A stretch of DNA of 63,004 nt from Muribaculaceae bacterium (GCA_017451225.1 JAFSPZ010000008.1:1-63004), one strand, 5' to 3'; numbered from the stretch's first letter, positions 17,617 to 26,358 are shown. Notes: generated by a model from the letters alone, not told the origin. Made by a program: numbers and translations.

Positions 17617-20196
17617 TTAATTGGTTGCCTGAGGACTGTTGCTGAATGATTTCTTGACTTTGTTGTCAATTTCGGGGTTGATGGGTTCCTCAGTTTTCTT
17701 TTCTTCGGTCTTCCCGTTGATGTCCTCGTTGACAATGTCTTTCATTGTCTTTGGACCGCCATCGGCCGAGTTCTGGTTAGGCATGGTGTCGTTGTAGGGT
17801 TGGTAAGCATCATGCGAAATGGAATCCGAATTGTTTGGAGTGTTTATGCTGTTGCTGCATGCCATGATGTGCTTGTCGAGCTCGTGGTCGGCAGGGAACG
17901 ACCTGCGCAGACGGCTGAAATGGCCGCCAGAGACCACTTTTTGCAGGAAAAGTCCCACAATTGGCAATGCGGCACGACTTCCTTGGCCTTGAGCCGAGCG
18001 GAAGTGAATCTGGCGATAGGCACCGCCCACCCAGGTTCCGCACACCAAGTCGGGGGTTATGGCCATAAACCAAGCGTCGGTGTAATTGTCGCTTGTGCCG
18101 GTTTTGCCGCCTACTTCCATGCCGCCTACATAGTTGCGAAGACCAGCGCCTGTACCACCGGCATCGTTGCACACGGCTTCGAGCATCTTACGCATGCTGT
18201 AGGCTTGGTTGTGCGACATGGCTCGGTTGGGGTCTTCTTGACCATGGCTGTTGTATATTTCCTCGGCTTCGCCTTTCTTGTTGGTGCGCACGATGCGTGT
18301 TACCAGCACAGGTTTCTTGGGCTGACCGTCGTTTACCACAGTGCTATAGGCAGTTGCCATCTCCAGCAGGTTGACATCGCTTGAGCCCAGGCACAACGAT
18401 GGCGTCTCGTCGAGGTTTGACTTGATGCCCATGTCTCGTGCCGCTTGAGCAACTTTTTTGATGCCCACGTCGTTGCCCACTTTCACGGCAATGATGTTGT
18501 TGCTGCGGGCAAGGGCAGCTCGCATGGTCATACTGTTGTTGGTAAAGCGGCCGTTAGCGTTCTTGGGTTCCCACAATTTTGACTGACCCGACTTCTTGTC
18601 GGTGTCCATCAAGGGTGTGGTTAGCGGAGAATCCATGTATTGGTCACACGGTCTGCGTCCATCGATGAGGGCTGCACTGTAAACAAACAGCTTGAACGTA
18701 CTGCCGGGTTGATGCTGTGCTCTCACGTTGTCGTATTGCCACGTTTTGAAATCCACGTCACCCACCCAGGCTTTCACCTCTCCGGTGTGTGGGTCCATAG
18801 CAATGAAACCGCAGTGCATCATGTGAAGCATGTGTTTTATTGAGTCGACCGAGCTCATCGTCACTTCACGATAATGGTTCTTTTTGTTATCCTCTTTGTT
18901 ATTCACGTTGTAATCAAAGATTTTGACGCGATGCTTCTGGTTCATGTAATATTCTACCGAGTCGATATTCTCGTCATATTTTGCCATGAGCTGCTTGTAG
19001 ATGTCGCTGCGTTCAACTTTGTCATTAAGAAATCCCTTGATTTCATTGCCGTTCTCGTCAACCCAGCAAGGCTTGTCGCCCCACTCGCTGTCGAAGTTTT
19101 TCTGCACAACTGTCATCTGCTGCCACACGGCTTGTTCGGCATAGCGCTGCATGCGCATGTCAATGGTGGTGTATATTTTCAAACCGTCGCGGTAGAAGTC
19201 TACATCGTTGTCTTCGCACCAGTCGCGCATCTCTTCGGCCAAGGCATTAAGGAAATAAGGGCACTCATTGTTGTTCTCGGTCTCGGGAGTGTATTTAAGT
19301 CTTAGCTTGAGTTTCGACCAGCGATTATATTGCGACTGAGTTATGTCTTTGTGCTGCAAGGCATTGTTCAGAACAGTGTTGCGGCGCTCCAGGCAACGCT
19401 TGGGGTGCTTGAGTGGATTATAGAGCGACGTGCCTTTCAATATGCCCACAAGCGTGGCACTTTGTTCGGGCTTGAGCTTGGCTGGAGTGGTGTTGAAATA
19501 GGTCTTGGCGGCAGTCTTAATGCCAAAAGCCTGATTGCCGAAGTCAACTGTGTTGGCATACATTAGCAGAATGTCTTGCTTGTCATAGAAAGCTTCAATC
19601 TCGGTAGCAAGAATCCATTCTTTAACTTTCATGATAGCCATTCTCACACCTGGGATGTGGCATAACAAACCTCCGGTATAGGTGTGAGTTCTCATTTTGA
19701 ACATGTTCTTCACCAGCTGTTGGGTGATGGTCGAGGCTCCACGGGCTCGGCGATGAACTATAAAGTCCTTGGCTGCGCCGGCCATGCCATGGAAGTCAAT
19801 TCCCCAGTGGCTGTAGAAGCGCTCGTCCTCGGTAGCAATGAGGAGCTTGAAGAACATGCTGTCTATTTCTTCATATTTCACAGGGGTGCGGTTCTCCTTG
19901 AAGAGCTTGCCAATCTGCTTGCCATCGGCACTGTACACATAGGAAGCATTATAGGGGCGTGGCTCCATGATTTCAAAGAGCGAGGGCGACTTGCCAAAGA
20001 GCCACAGGAAGTTGACGTTCACTGCAACCAAAAACAGGATAATGGTGACAAACAGGGTGCACATGGCATAAAAAGCCTTGGTGTACCACGGTTTGCCCTT
20101 ATACAACCGCTTGTACCATGCGTTGAAGCGCTTGTAGCGGTCAACAATACCATGATATATATTGCCTATTTTGTTCCAGATATTATCGTTCGACAT
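17617..20196 (-). CDS. Penicillin-binding protein 1A, bifunctional peptidoglycan synthase
   Basis: 859 residues from the ATG at 20196; a TTG start 21 bases upstream lies close behind the promoter and is unlikely. One N-terminal membrane helix, then a GT51 transglycosylase domain (EDERFYSHWGIDFHG, GASTITQQLVKNMF) and a transpeptidase domain with catalytic QPGSTFKLF (SxxK), ARSNNIIAV (SxN) and KTGTSDNYTD (KTG). The C-terminal 80 residues are low-complexity, rich in Asn, Asp and Lys. It makes and cross-links glycan strands in the periplasm. Probably the first gene of an operon with nadB and the M28 lipoprotein. Confidence 0.95.
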   Translation of the reverse strand: MSNDNIWNKIGNIYHGIVDRYKRFNAWYKRLYKGKPWYTKAFYAMCTLFVTIILFLVAVNVNFLWLFGKSPSLFEIMEPRPYNASYVYSADGKQIGKLFKENRTPVKYEEIDSMFFKLLIATEDERFYSHWGIDFHGMAGAAKDFIVHRRARGASTITQQLVKNMFKMRTHTYTGGLLCHIPGVRMAIMKVKEWILATEIEAFYDKQDILLMYANTVDFGNQAFGIKTAAKTYFNTTPAKLKPEQSATLVGILKGTSLYNPLKHPKRCLERRNTVLNNALQHKDITQSQYNRWSKLKLRLKYTPETENNNECPYFLNALAEEMRDWCEDNDVDFYRDGLKIYTTIDMRMQRYAEQAVWQQMTVVQKNFDSEWGDKPCWVDENGNEIKGFLNDKVERSDIYKQLMAKYDENIDSVEYYMNQKHRVKIFDYNVNNKEDNKKNHYREVTMSSVDSIKHMLHMMHCGFIAMDPHTGEVKAWVGDVDFKTWQYDNVRAQHQPGSTFKLFVYSAALIDGRRPCDQYMDSPLTTPLMDTDKKSGQSKLWEPKNANGRFTNNSMTMRAALARSNNIIAVKVGNDVGIKKVAQAARDMGIKSNLDETPSLCLGSSDVNLLEMATAYSTVVNDGQPKKPVLVTRIVRTNKKGEAEEIYNSHGQEDPNRAMSHNQAYSMRKMLEAVCNDAGGTGAGLRNYVGGMEVGGKTGTSDNYTDAWFMAITPDLVCGTWVGGAYRQIHFRSAQGQGSRAALPIVGLFLQKVVSGGHFSRLRRSFPADHELDKHIMACSNSINTPNNSDSISHDAYQPYNDTMPNQNSADGGPKTMKDIVNEDINGKTEEKKTEEPINPEIDNKVKKSFSNSPQATN

Positions 20197-20221
20197 TTTT
20201 TTGATGTTTGGTACCAAACTG

Positions 20222-20229
20222 CAAAGTTA
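20222..20229 (-). promoter_or_regulatory. -7 box of the PBP1A operon
   Basis: Minus-strand TAACTTTG, a full match to TAnnTTTG, 25 bases before the ATG at 20196. Confidence 0.6.
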
Positions 20230-20311
20230 ATAAATTACTAATAACTATAGCTCAAAAAAACACTTAAAAAAGACTATAGCACCATATTTTTATACAACTC
20301 ATTTAAGAATT

Positions 20312-20605
20312 TCAAGACATCACTCCGTTCCCATCACACATGTTGCATCTACCAGTTCCGTCGCATTGCTCGCAATATAGGGTGCCTGTTCCTTCACAAT
20401 CCCGGCAAGGCACAGTTCCTTCTCCTCCACAGTCATAGCATTGCATTAGGTTGCCTTCTTCGCCCTCAAAGTGGGCAACACCACCACAAGTGGGACATGT
20501 TTCCACACCATCGCCTTCACAACTGCCGCAGATGAAATATCCATGGCCATTGCACGACTGGCACATTCCAGTTCCTTCACACTTGGTGCACACAGTTTCG
20601 CTCAT
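20312..20605 (-). CDS. Small DnaJ-zinc-finger-like protein with eight CXXC motifs
   Basis: 97 residues made almost only of CxxCxGxG-like units: CTKCEGTG, CQSCNGHG, CGSCEGDG, CPTCGGVA, CYDCGGEG, CRDCEGTG, CEQCDGTG and CNMCDGNG. This is the zinc-binding fold of the DnaJ central domain, here in two copies without J or substrate domains. It likely binds four zinc ions. It begins 9 bases after a trypsin-like protease gene, so the two are expressed together; a chaperone or adaptor role beside the protease is an inference. Confidence 0.8.
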   Translation of the reverse strand: MSETVCTKCEGTGMCQSCNGHGYFICGSCEGDGVETCPTCGGVAHFEGEEGNLMQCYDCGGEGTVPCRDCEGTGTLYCEQCDGTGRCNMCDGNGVMS

Positions 20606-20614
20606 GTAAGTACT

Positions 20615-21217
20615 CTATTTTGGCATAAAACGCTTGATGTAGCTAGTTTTGAAGGCCCAGCATGTGTTTTGCTCCATCTGGCGAGGCAGTGGAGCCAGAT
20701 TCTTGGCATCTACGTTGGCGCGCCCCATCGTTATCATGCCATAGACCTTACCTTCGCTGTCAAATATCGGGCATCCACTGCATCCATGGGTGATGTGGTC
20801 GGCTGTGGCGATGCGCACATGTCCTGTCAAATCCCGTTCTTGAATGACAAGCCCTTGCGTTGCCACTTGTTTGAGCCCATTGGGTTTATATTGCCAGCAC
20901 AAGATGTCGAGATGGTCGTTGGGGTTGGCATCAATGTCGGCAAGCGATAGGGGACTTTTAAGACCTGGTACTGGATAGAATGCGACATCAAAGCCTGTTC
21001 GGTCGTCGGCAGGAAGCACCTTGGGAATCCATTGTTCAAACTCAAGAGGGTGGAAGTCATTGCCGTTGCGCACGTAATTTGTTGCTCTTGAATCAATCAC
21101 ATGACCAGCAGTAATCAGATAATTGTCAATGCAGAATGCTGTGCCGGCAAATGACCGCACGTTTCCCATCTGCCTGAAAATAGGCATTACATAAAGGTTA
21201 AAAGAATTATCGTACAT
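20615..21217 (-). CDS. Trypsin-like serine protease, cytoplasmic or unknown location
   Basis: 200 residues from the ATG at 21217. FAGTAFCIDNYLITAGHVI holds the catalytic histidine (TAGH), FDVAFYPV the likely aspartate, and THGCSGCPIFD the serine in a GxSGxP setting (here GCSGCP). This is the chymotrypsin fold (S1/S46-like, DegP-related core) without a PDZ domain and without a visible signal peptide. It is followed by the CXXC-rich small protein. The extra cysteines next to the active serine are unusual. Substrate unknown. Confidence 0.82.
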   Translation of the reverse strand: MYDNSFNLYVMPIFRQMGNVRSFAGTAFCIDNYLITAGHVIDSRATNYVRNGNDFHPLEFEQWIPKVLPADDRTGFDVAFYPVPGLKSPLSLADIDANPNDHLDILCWQYKPNGLKQVATQGLVIQERDLTGHVRIATADHITHGCSGCPIFDSEGKVYGMITMGRANVDAKNLAPLPRQMEQNTCWAFKTSYIKRFMPK

Positions 21218-21272
21218 CAGGATTTGCAATTTTTGTTATCAAGTTGCAAATATTGTGCCAAAAAAGATGATG

Positions 21273-22493
21273 TCACCTCAAGCGACGACGCATGATGGTG
21301 CTGGTAACCAACGATGTGACAAAACCGATAGCGGCAACCAGCAGGAGCACAATAAGAATGTCGCTCCACACCACTTGCACAGGATAGGCGTTGACAATGA
21401 CTTGCGATGGGTCGGCGCTGAGTTTTAACCATCCAAATGTTTGCTGGCCAAGGCACAAGAGCAATCCAAGCACAATGCCAAGTACAGCTCCGAGCATGGA
21501 GATGAACCAGCCCTCGGCAACAAAGACGCGTGTGATTTGCTGGCGAGTGGCTCCCAAGTTCTGGAAGGTAGCGATGCTCTCGTCTTTCTCGATGATGAGC
21601 AGCGACAGGGTGCTTATCACATTGAACGTGGCAATAATCATGATAAATGAAAGCAATAGGAAAGTGACCCATTTCTCCACATTGACCATGCGGAATGACT
21701 CCGACTGCTGCATCAAGCGGTTTTTGACTTGATAATTGAGGCCTAATGCGTTTTGAATCCGTTGCATTACGGCTTTCTCGTTGGCATTTGGCTTCAGTTT
21801 CAACTCAACTTGTGTTGCCTCGGTCTCATAGTCAAAGAGGTTGCGAGCAAAATCTATAGGTACGAAAATGAGGTCTTGATCATAGGAGTTCTGCTGAACT
21901 TGGAAAATCGAAGACACAAACAGTGAATCGCTCATGAAAGCATCAATTGGATTGGCTACATTCACGCGCCCAACACGCCGGGGGGCATAAAACTGCAGCA
22001 TGAGCAGACTTCCTGCCTGCAGGCGCAGATTCATGGCGGGACCAATGCCAACAACGGCAAAACTCGACACATCGTCTTGAAGGGCATAGTTTCCGTCTAT
22101 TATTGTACTGTCGATAGCATTCAGCTCGTGATAATTCACAGGAACACCTTTAAGGCGTATCGGCATCTGGTAGTCGGCATAGATGGCTAAGGCCTGGTCT
22201 TCAAGTACAGGCATAGCCTTTTCAACACCGGCTATCTTGCTCACGGCTTGCACAATGCTGTCGCCATCGGCTATGGTCTTGCCATGTGACGGACACACTG
22301 CCACTTGTGGGTCGAGTTTGGCCAGTCGGTCTTGAATCACTCCGCTAAAACCATTGAACACGCTCAGCACGCACACTAGCGCAGCGGTAGTCACCACCAC
22401 TCCACATATCGAGATGATGCTGATGATGTTGACCGCATTGTGAGCCTTCTTCGACTTCAGGTAGCGGAGCGCTATTTTTAATGGAAGTGACAC
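21273..22493 (-). CDS. FtsX/LolE-type ABC transporter permease
   Basis: 406 residues from a GTG at 22493, which begins VSLPLKIALRYLKSKKAHN, the normal start of this family. A longer frame to 22541 runs into a low-complexity repeat (22500-22530) and is rejected. A first helix, a large periplasmic MacB-type domain and three C-terminal helices follow; the last part holds TFQNLGATRQQITRVFV, the FtsX signature. LolC/E-like permeases move lipoproteins toward the outer membrane; the ATPase is not in the window. It follows rbfA, an arrangement I know from other Bacteroidetes genomes. Confidence 0.88.
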   Translation of the reverse strand: MSLPLKIALRYLKSKKAHNAVNIISIISICGVVVTTAALVCVLSVFNGFSGVIQDRLAKLDPQVAVCPSHGKTIADGDSIVQAVSKIAGVEKAMPVLEDQALAIYADYQMPIRLKGVPVNYHELNAIDSTIIDGNYALQDDVSSFAVVGIGPAMNLRLQAGSLLMLQFYAPRRVGRVNVANPIDAFMSDSLFVSSIFQVQQNSYDQDLIFVPIDFARNLFDYETEATQVELKLKPNANEKAVMQRIQNALGLNYQVKNRLMQQSESFRMVNVEKWVTFLLLSFIMIIATFNVISTLSLLIIEKDESIATFQNLGATRQQITRVFVAEGWFISMLGAVLGIVLGLLLCLGQQTFGWLKLSADPSQVIVNAYPVQVVWSDILIVLLLVAAIGFVTSLVTSTIMRRRLR

Positions 22494-22499
22494 TTTTTT

Positions 22500-22530
22500 A
22501 AGTGTTAAGTGTTGAGTGTTAAGTGGAGGG
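22500..22530. repeat. Low-complexity tandem repeat (AGTGTTAAGTGTTGAG type)
   Basis: The plus strand reads AGTGTTAAGTGTTGAGTGTT and on: three imperfect copies of a 9-10-base unit between rbfA and the permease. Similar self-repeating strings lie at 165-183 and 46589-46620. They sit at gene borders. Confidence 0.6.
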
Positions 22531-22568
22531 TGGCTCTCCAATCACGATTCCCGGACACAATTCCCGAT

Positions 22569-22904
22569 TCACTTCTTGAGCAACTCGTCGATGTGCTCAA
22601 TGTAGTCGAGCGAGTCGTCTACGTAAAACACTAGGTCGGGAGTTTTGCGCAGTTGGTTGCGCACGCGCTGAGCCAGGGTGTAGCGGATGGTTTTTACATT
22701 TTTGTTCACGCCATCAACTATTTCCTGTGCTCGTTCGCTTGGGAACACGCTCAAGTGCACGCGGGCAATGCTCAGGTCGGGCGACACTCGCACGTTGCTC
22801 ACACTGACTATAACGCCGCGCATCTTGGCGGTATCCTCTCGAAATATCTCACTCAAGTCCTTCTGAATGAGTCGTTGTATTTTCTGTATTCTTGTTGATT
22901 CCAT
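22569..22904 (-). CDS. rbfA: Ribosome-binding factor A
   Basis: 111 residues, normal length. The start TRIQKIQRLIQKDLSEIF, the middle GVIVSVSNVRVSPDLSIARV and the end PDLVFYVDDSLDYIEHID match RbfA, the KH-fold factor that binds 30S precursors during 16S rRNA maturation. A TACCTTTG -7 box on the minus strand is at 22926-22933. Confidence 0.95.
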   Translation of the reverse strand: MESTRIQKIQRLIQKDLSEIFREDTAKMRGVIVSVSNVRVSPDLSIARVHLSVFPSERAQEIVDGVNKNVKTIRYTLAQRVRNQLRKTPDLVFYVDDSLDYIEHIDELLKK

Positions 22905-22925
22905 AAATTGTCCTCATTTATAGTG

Positions 22926-22933
22926 CAAAGGTA
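22926..22933 (-). promoter_or_regulatory. -7 box of rbfA
   Basis: Minus-strand TACCTTTG fits TAnnTTTG, 21 bases before the rbfA ATG. Confidence 0.5.
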
Positions 22934-22973
22934 ATACTTTTTATTGAAATGTGTGCCAAAATGGCGCGCGATG

Positions 22974-23004
22974 TTTGATGAGTTTAGTATTTTCAGTATC
23001 TTTG
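22974..23004 (+). promoter_or_regulatory. Promoter of the STM3941-like gene
   Basis: TTTG (22974-22977), 19 bases, TATCTTTG (22997-23004): a complete Bacteroidetes promoter, 20 bases before the ATG at 23025. Confidence 0.7.
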
Positions 23005-23024
23005 CGGTATAAAAACAGTATTTA

Positions 23025-23546
23025 ATGCAAATCACTTATCAATACTATTACCGTAAAGGCAAAGCCACTGTCAAGACTGTGGTTTACATCATCTTGTCGG
23101 TACTGTTGGTTGCTTTCGCCGCGTTTAGCTATGTCCATTGGGAGCTCTCGTTTATGTTAACCGATTGGCATGGCTATGTGCTCATCATCCCATATTTTCT
23201 TATAACTCTGGGTATTATTCTTTCGGTGTTTGAAAACTTCAAGAAGGCGAGCAAAACCAATCGTGGCATTCCGGCTTTTGCTGTTGGCGAAGATTGTTTT
23301 GTGCTCTACGACAACGCTGGCATGGCTAATGTGATACCCTTTGAGGATTGCGACAAGGTTAGATTCAAGCGCACTTACAGCCGCATTCGTGGCACGCAGC
23401 TATACCTCATCATCAAATACCATGACAAAATGGATAATCCCAGTAGTTTTGAAGTTGAGCTAGGCGAACTGGACCGTCCGCAAAGCGAGATTGACAAGCA
23501 ACTGAAAAAGATTTATAACAACTACAAGAAAGAAAGAACACAATAA
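23025..23546 (+). CDS. STM3941-like membrane protein of unknown function
   Basis: 173 residues. Two membrane helices (about residues 18-38 and 50-69) precede a cytoplasmic beta-rich domain with GIPAFAVGEDCFVLYDNAG and IPFEDCDKVRFKRT, the arrangement of small PH-like membrane proteins named STM3941 or YcxB-like. No function is known. It has its own promoter and a shared terminator with the convergent TonB-C gene. Confidence 0.7.
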   Translation: MQITYQYYYRKGKATVKTVVYIILSVLLVAFAAFSYVHWELSFMLTDWHGYVLIIPYFLITLGIILSVFENFKKASKTNRGIPAFAVGEDCFVLYDNAGMANVIPFEDCDKVRFKRTYSRIRGTQLYLIIKYHDKMDNPSSFEVELGELDRPQSEIDKQLKKIYNNYKKERTQ

Positions 23547-23556
23547 TCAATAAAAA

Positions 23557-23589
23557 ATGAGACAAAGGGATTGGTTCTCTTTGTCTCAT
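23557..23589. terminator. Bidirectional intrinsic terminator
   Basis: ATGAGACAAAG (23557-23567) pairs perfectly with CTTTGTCTCAT (23579-23589), flanked by an A-run on the left and CCTTTTCTTT on the right. It serves the convergent genes ending at 23546 (plus) and 23612 (minus). Confidence 0.85.
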
Positions 23590-23611
23590 CCTTTTCTTTA
23601 TTCCTGCCACG

Positions 23612-24259
23612 CTACTCTGTTACTTCAGGTGCATTTTCTGTAATCTTGAAGATGACGGGCATGGTGTACCACACTCTCTGAGGCTCGCCTTTTGCATTGC
23701 GACCTGGAGAGAAATCGGGCAACAGCTTGATTACCCTCACGGCCTCGTTATCAAGTTCTTCACTGACCGAGCGAACCACTTTCACCTCACCCACCTTGCC
23801 AGTTTCTTCAACAATAAACTGCACAATAACTTTGCCCTCAATATGATTTTTGTAAGCTTCTTTAGGATATACTACATGTTCGCTTATAAATCTCATTAGA
23901 GCCGAATTCCCGCCAGGGAAACTGGGCATGTGGCCTGAGCTGCCAAAGACTTCGTTATCACTTCTCGTAACTTGGTTTTCAATGCCACTTGAGAAAGCAG
24001 TCGCGTCATTACTTGATGTGCCAGCCATTGCTGTGAGGCTTGTGAGACCAATACCTGCAATCAGCACAGCTTTACCCAAAGAGTGCCTGCGGGCAATCTC
24101 TTTCTCGAGGTATTCCACCTCACTCTCACATGCTGGGCAAGTACCAGCGCAGTCGCCCTTGTGGGTGCATTGAGCGGGAACGTAGTCGATGCCATTGGCA
24201 CGAGCTATATCAAGCCTGATTTGCTTGAGCGTGTTGCACACTGATTTACCGTGTTTCAT
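23612..24259 (-). CDS. TonB C-terminal domain protein with N-terminal Cys/His module
   Basis: 215 residues. Residues 1-60 form a module found in three proteins of this window: KSVCNTLKQIRLDIARANG, then CTHKGDC and GTCPACESE, giving C31-x-H33-x3-C37-x3-C41-x2-C44, a likely metal or Fe-S site. One hydrophobic stretch (about 63-82) follows. Residues about 125-210 are a TonB-C domain (VIVQFIVEETGKVGEVKVV, LPDFSPGRNAKGEPQRVWY). The order suggests a cytoplasmic metal-binding head, one membrane helix and a periplasmic TonB-C part. It stands alone, convergent with the STM3941-like gene. It may signal across the membrane or energise an outer-membrane receptor; this is inference. Confidence 0.75.
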   Translation of the reverse strand: MKHGKSVCNTLKQIRLDIARANGIDYVPAQCTHKGDCAGTCPACESEVEYLEKEIARRHSLGKAVLIAGIGLTSLTAMAGTSSNDATAFSSGIENQVTRSDNEVFGSSGHMPSFPGGNSALMRFISEHVVYPKEAYKNHIEGKVIVQFIVEETGKVGEVKVVRSVSEELDNEAVRVIKLLPDFSPGRNAKGEPQRVWYTMPVIFKITENAPEVTE

Positions 24260-24332
24260 AATGCAAAGTTTTTAAAGGTTAAAGCTATTTATATAACGAA
24301 ATAAATCAATAGATTATTGTATTCTCTTAATG

Positions 24333-24974
24333 TTAAGGATTTTTATAAAGGATTGTGAGTCCGTCGCGTAGCGGCAGGATAACAGTTTCTACTCGCTCAT
24401 CACGTGCCACGAGGTCGTTGAAGTCGAGGATGCCTTGAGTCTGGTCATCCATTTTCTTGCCGTGGAGGTCGGTGACTTTGCCGTCCCATAGGGTGTTGTC
24501 GGCGATGATGAAGCCACCGGGCTTCACGTGGTCGATGACGAGGTTGAAATAATCGACATATTGCCGCTTGTTGGCATCGATAAACACTAAGTCGAAGTCG
24601 CCTCCAAGCTGCGGCACTATCTCGTTGCAGTCGCCAATGTGCAGTGTGATGCTGTTGCCTACTGGTGATTTTGCAAAGTGGGCACGCAGGAAGTCCTCAA
24701 GCTCATCTTCGACCTCGATGGTGTGAACGATGGCATCGTCATCGAGCAGCCCCTCGGCCATGCATTGTGATGCATAACCCGAATAAGTGCCGAGTTCAAG
24801 CACTCGCTTGGGGCGTATCATGCGCACGAGCATCTTCAACACTCTGCCCTGCAGGTGTCCCGAGCACATGCGCGAGTAGAGCAACTCGATGTGAGTGTCA
24901 CGGTCAAGCTGGTGCAGGTGCTCAGGCTCCGCATCAATGTGCGCAAGTATGTAATCTTCAAGTTCTTGATTCAT
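24333..24974 (-). CDS. SAM-dependent O-methyltransferase, CCoAOMT-like
   Basis: 213 residues from the ATG at 24974, chosen because the longer frame to 25046 overlaps aroQ and has no family similarity. The SAM site is VLELGTYSGYASQCM, followed by DLVFIDANKRQYVDYF and FIIADNTLWDGKV, all hallmarks of the class I methyltransferase family 3 (caffeoyl-CoA O-methyltransferase type). In bacteria many of these act on catechols or hydroxyuridine in tRNA (TrmR); the latter fits a lone housekeeping copy. It starts 16 bases after aroQ ends. Confidence 0.85.
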   Translation of the reverse strand: MNQELEDYILAHIDAEPEHLHQLDRDTHIELLYSRMCSGHLQGRVLKMLVRMIRPKRVLELGTYSGYASQCMAEGLLDDDAIVHTIEVEDELEDFLRAHFAKSPVGNSITLHIGDCNEIVPQLGGDFDLVFIDANKRQYVDYFNLVIDHVKPGGFIIADNTLWDGKVTDLHGKKMDDQTQGILDFNDLVARDERVETVILPLRDGLTILYKNP

Positions 24975-24990
24975 ATCTTGTTGGTGGATA

Positions 24991-25416
24991 TTAATCAGGC
25001 ATGGCGTCGAGGGCTTCGATTGCGAGGCGGTAGCTGTCGAGGCCAAAGCCGGCTATCATGCCCTTGCAGGCGGAGGCTATTGCCGAGTGGTGGCGCTCGG
25101 GCTCACGGTTGTAGATGTTGCTCATGTGTACCTCTACGGCAGGAGCTGGCACTGAGCGCAGAGCATCGGCAATCGCCAGGCTGTAGTGGCTATAGGCCCC
25201 GGCATTAATCACTATGCCGTCGGCATCAAAGCCAGCGCGTTGTATCTCGTCGACGATTTCGCCTTCTATGTTACTCTGAAAAAAAGAGAACTCCACATCA
25301 TGATAGGCGGTGGCAAGAATTTGGTAATAGTTCTCGAGTGATTGAGTTCCATAAATATCGGGCTCACGCTTGCCCGTAAGGTTCAAGTTTGGACCATTTA
25401 TAATTGCAATTTTCAT
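24991..25416 (-). CDS. aroQ: 3-dehydroquinate dehydratase, type II
   Basis: 141 residues. The active-site tyrosine is in IIYGTQSL-type context (NLNLTGKREPDIYGTQSL), the lid arginine in GKREPD, and the catalytic histidine in VEVHMSNIYNREPERHHS. Type II dehydroquinases are dodecamers converting 3-dehydroquinate to 3-dehydroshikimate. Promoter box TACTTTTG on the minus strand at 25439-25446. Likely co-transcribed with the O-methyltransferase. Confidence 0.95.
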   Translation of the reverse strand: MKIAIINGPNLNLTGKREPDIYGTQSLENYYQILATAYHDVEFSFFQSNIEGEIVDEIQRAGFDADGIVINAGAYSHYSLAIADALRSVPAPAVEVHMSNIYNREPERHHSAIASACKGMIAGFGLDSYRLAIEALDAMPD

Positions 25417-25438
25417 AACTGATGTATTTTTGTTGCTA

Positions 25439-25446
25439 CAAAAGTA
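25439..25446 (-). promoter_or_regulatory. -7 box of aroQ
   Basis: Minus-strand TACTTTTG, 22 bases before the aroQ ATG; a TTG is found about 21 bases further upstream (25468-25470). Confidence 0.5.
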
Positions 25447-25683
25447 TCAAATTCTGGGCTAACAGAACAATTTTGGGCAAGAAAAATCAAAAATAGAGTG
25501 AAAAAACAACTCTCATTTTATAGGTTGTTTCAAAAAGATTATTTTACTTTGCAAGTGGTAAGCAAGCCTAGTCGGCGCAGAATGCTTGTGTTTTGATAAA
25601 AAACGTTATTTTTAGGCTCAATGTTGAAATCAGGTGGCGCTGACGCGATTTTACAGTGAGTCGACCCCAAAAAATCACTTATT

Positions 25684-26166
25684 ATGAAAAAGTTCTTATT
25701 GATGTTTGCCGCTGTGGCTATGATGGTTTCTTGCTCGGGCAATTCTAATGGAAGTGGTAGCAAAGCTGCTGGCGATGATGCCGCAAGTTTCTCGGTTCAA
25801 AACGGCATTAGTGGAACTACTGGTTCTAAGAACTGCCATTTGGTTGAATTGGGCGCTCCCATAAACTTTGAAGTAGCAGGAACGGGCGACATTCTGGATG
25901 TGACAGCTAAAGTTAAGGTTAAACACACCGACAAAACCGAGTTTGAGGACTCAAACAAGACTGAGCTTTGGATTAGCGGACGTGACGATGACAACAAAGA
26001 CGTGAAGCTCACTCTTCAATTGGATGAGTCTTGTAAAGCCCAACTCCCTGAATGGTTCAAGAAACCAGCTGGCGAGGAGATTGAACTCATTTTCAAGGGT
26101 AAGCTCCCCAAGGCCGACATGGACAAGCTCAACGCTAAAGAAACCACCAACACTATTGTGATTTAG
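25684..26166 (+). CDS. Small lipoprotein with a domain shared with the zinc-ribbon protein at 31418
   Basis: 160 residues. Lipoprotein signal KKFLLMFAAVAMMVSCSG with Cys17. Residues about 36-160 align end to end with the C-terminal domain of the protein at 31418-32524: common points are SGxTGxKN, LVE-GxPI-F, GTGD/GSGN, ISGRD-DN-DVK, EW--KPAG and a shared final TNTIVI/NNNIVI. The domain looks like an all-beta sandwich and I do not recognise a named family. A leader of about 120 bases precedes it and a strong terminator (26221-26249) follows, so it is a single-gene unit. Confidence 0.75.
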   Translation: MKKFLLMFAAVAMMVSCSGNSNGSGSKAAGDDAASFSVQNGISGTTGSKNCHLVELGAPINFEVAGTGDILDVTAKVKVKHTDKTEFEDSNKTELWISGRDDDNKDVKLTLQLDESCKAQLPEWFKKPAGEEIELIFKGKLPKADMDKLNAKETTNTIVI

Positions 26167-26179
26167 TGTGTTAAACCCC

Positions 26180-26207
26180 AATCGGTCATTAGACCGCTGT
26201 GGGTTAA
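26180..26207 (+). repeat. Copy of a dispersed repeat (AATCGGTCATTAGA...)
   Basis: This 28-base stretch matches 33691-33718 at 25 positions or so, including GGTCATTAGACCGCTGT and GGTTAA. CGGTC and GACCG can form a small hairpin around ATTA. It lies between the lipoprotein stop and its terminator. Confidence 0.7.
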
Positions 26208-26220
26208 AGTTGAGAACAAA

Positions 26221-26249
26221 TGGGTGTGTCAAGAAAATTGACACACCCA
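26221..26249 (+). terminator. Intrinsic terminator of the small lipoprotein gene
   Basis: TGGGTGTGTCA (26221-26231) pairs perfectly with TGACACACCCA (26239-26249), followed by seven or more T residues. Confidence 0.92.
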
Positions 26250-26330
26250 TTTTTTTGCTCTATAAAGTATCTTATTTTCGAAGATATAGAATAAAAGAAT
26301 GGCAGTTTTCGATTTGTGAGAAAATATTTG

Positions 26331-26338
26331 TAACTTTG
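26331..26338 (+). promoter_or_regulatory. -7 box of the mtaB operon
   Basis: TAACTTTG, 20 bases before the mtaB ATG at 26359. A T-rich segment lies at the -33 position (26306-26309). Confidence 0.6.
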
Positions 26339-26358
26339 CAACTTAATTCTGTTGCTCA

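Noticed and set aside
17800-18384. 194-codon plus frame
   Set aside because: Antisense to the transpeptidase part of PBP1A.
22853-23035. 60-codon minus frame upstream of rbfA
   Set aside because: Overlaps the start of rbfA and two promoters; rbfA starts normally within it.
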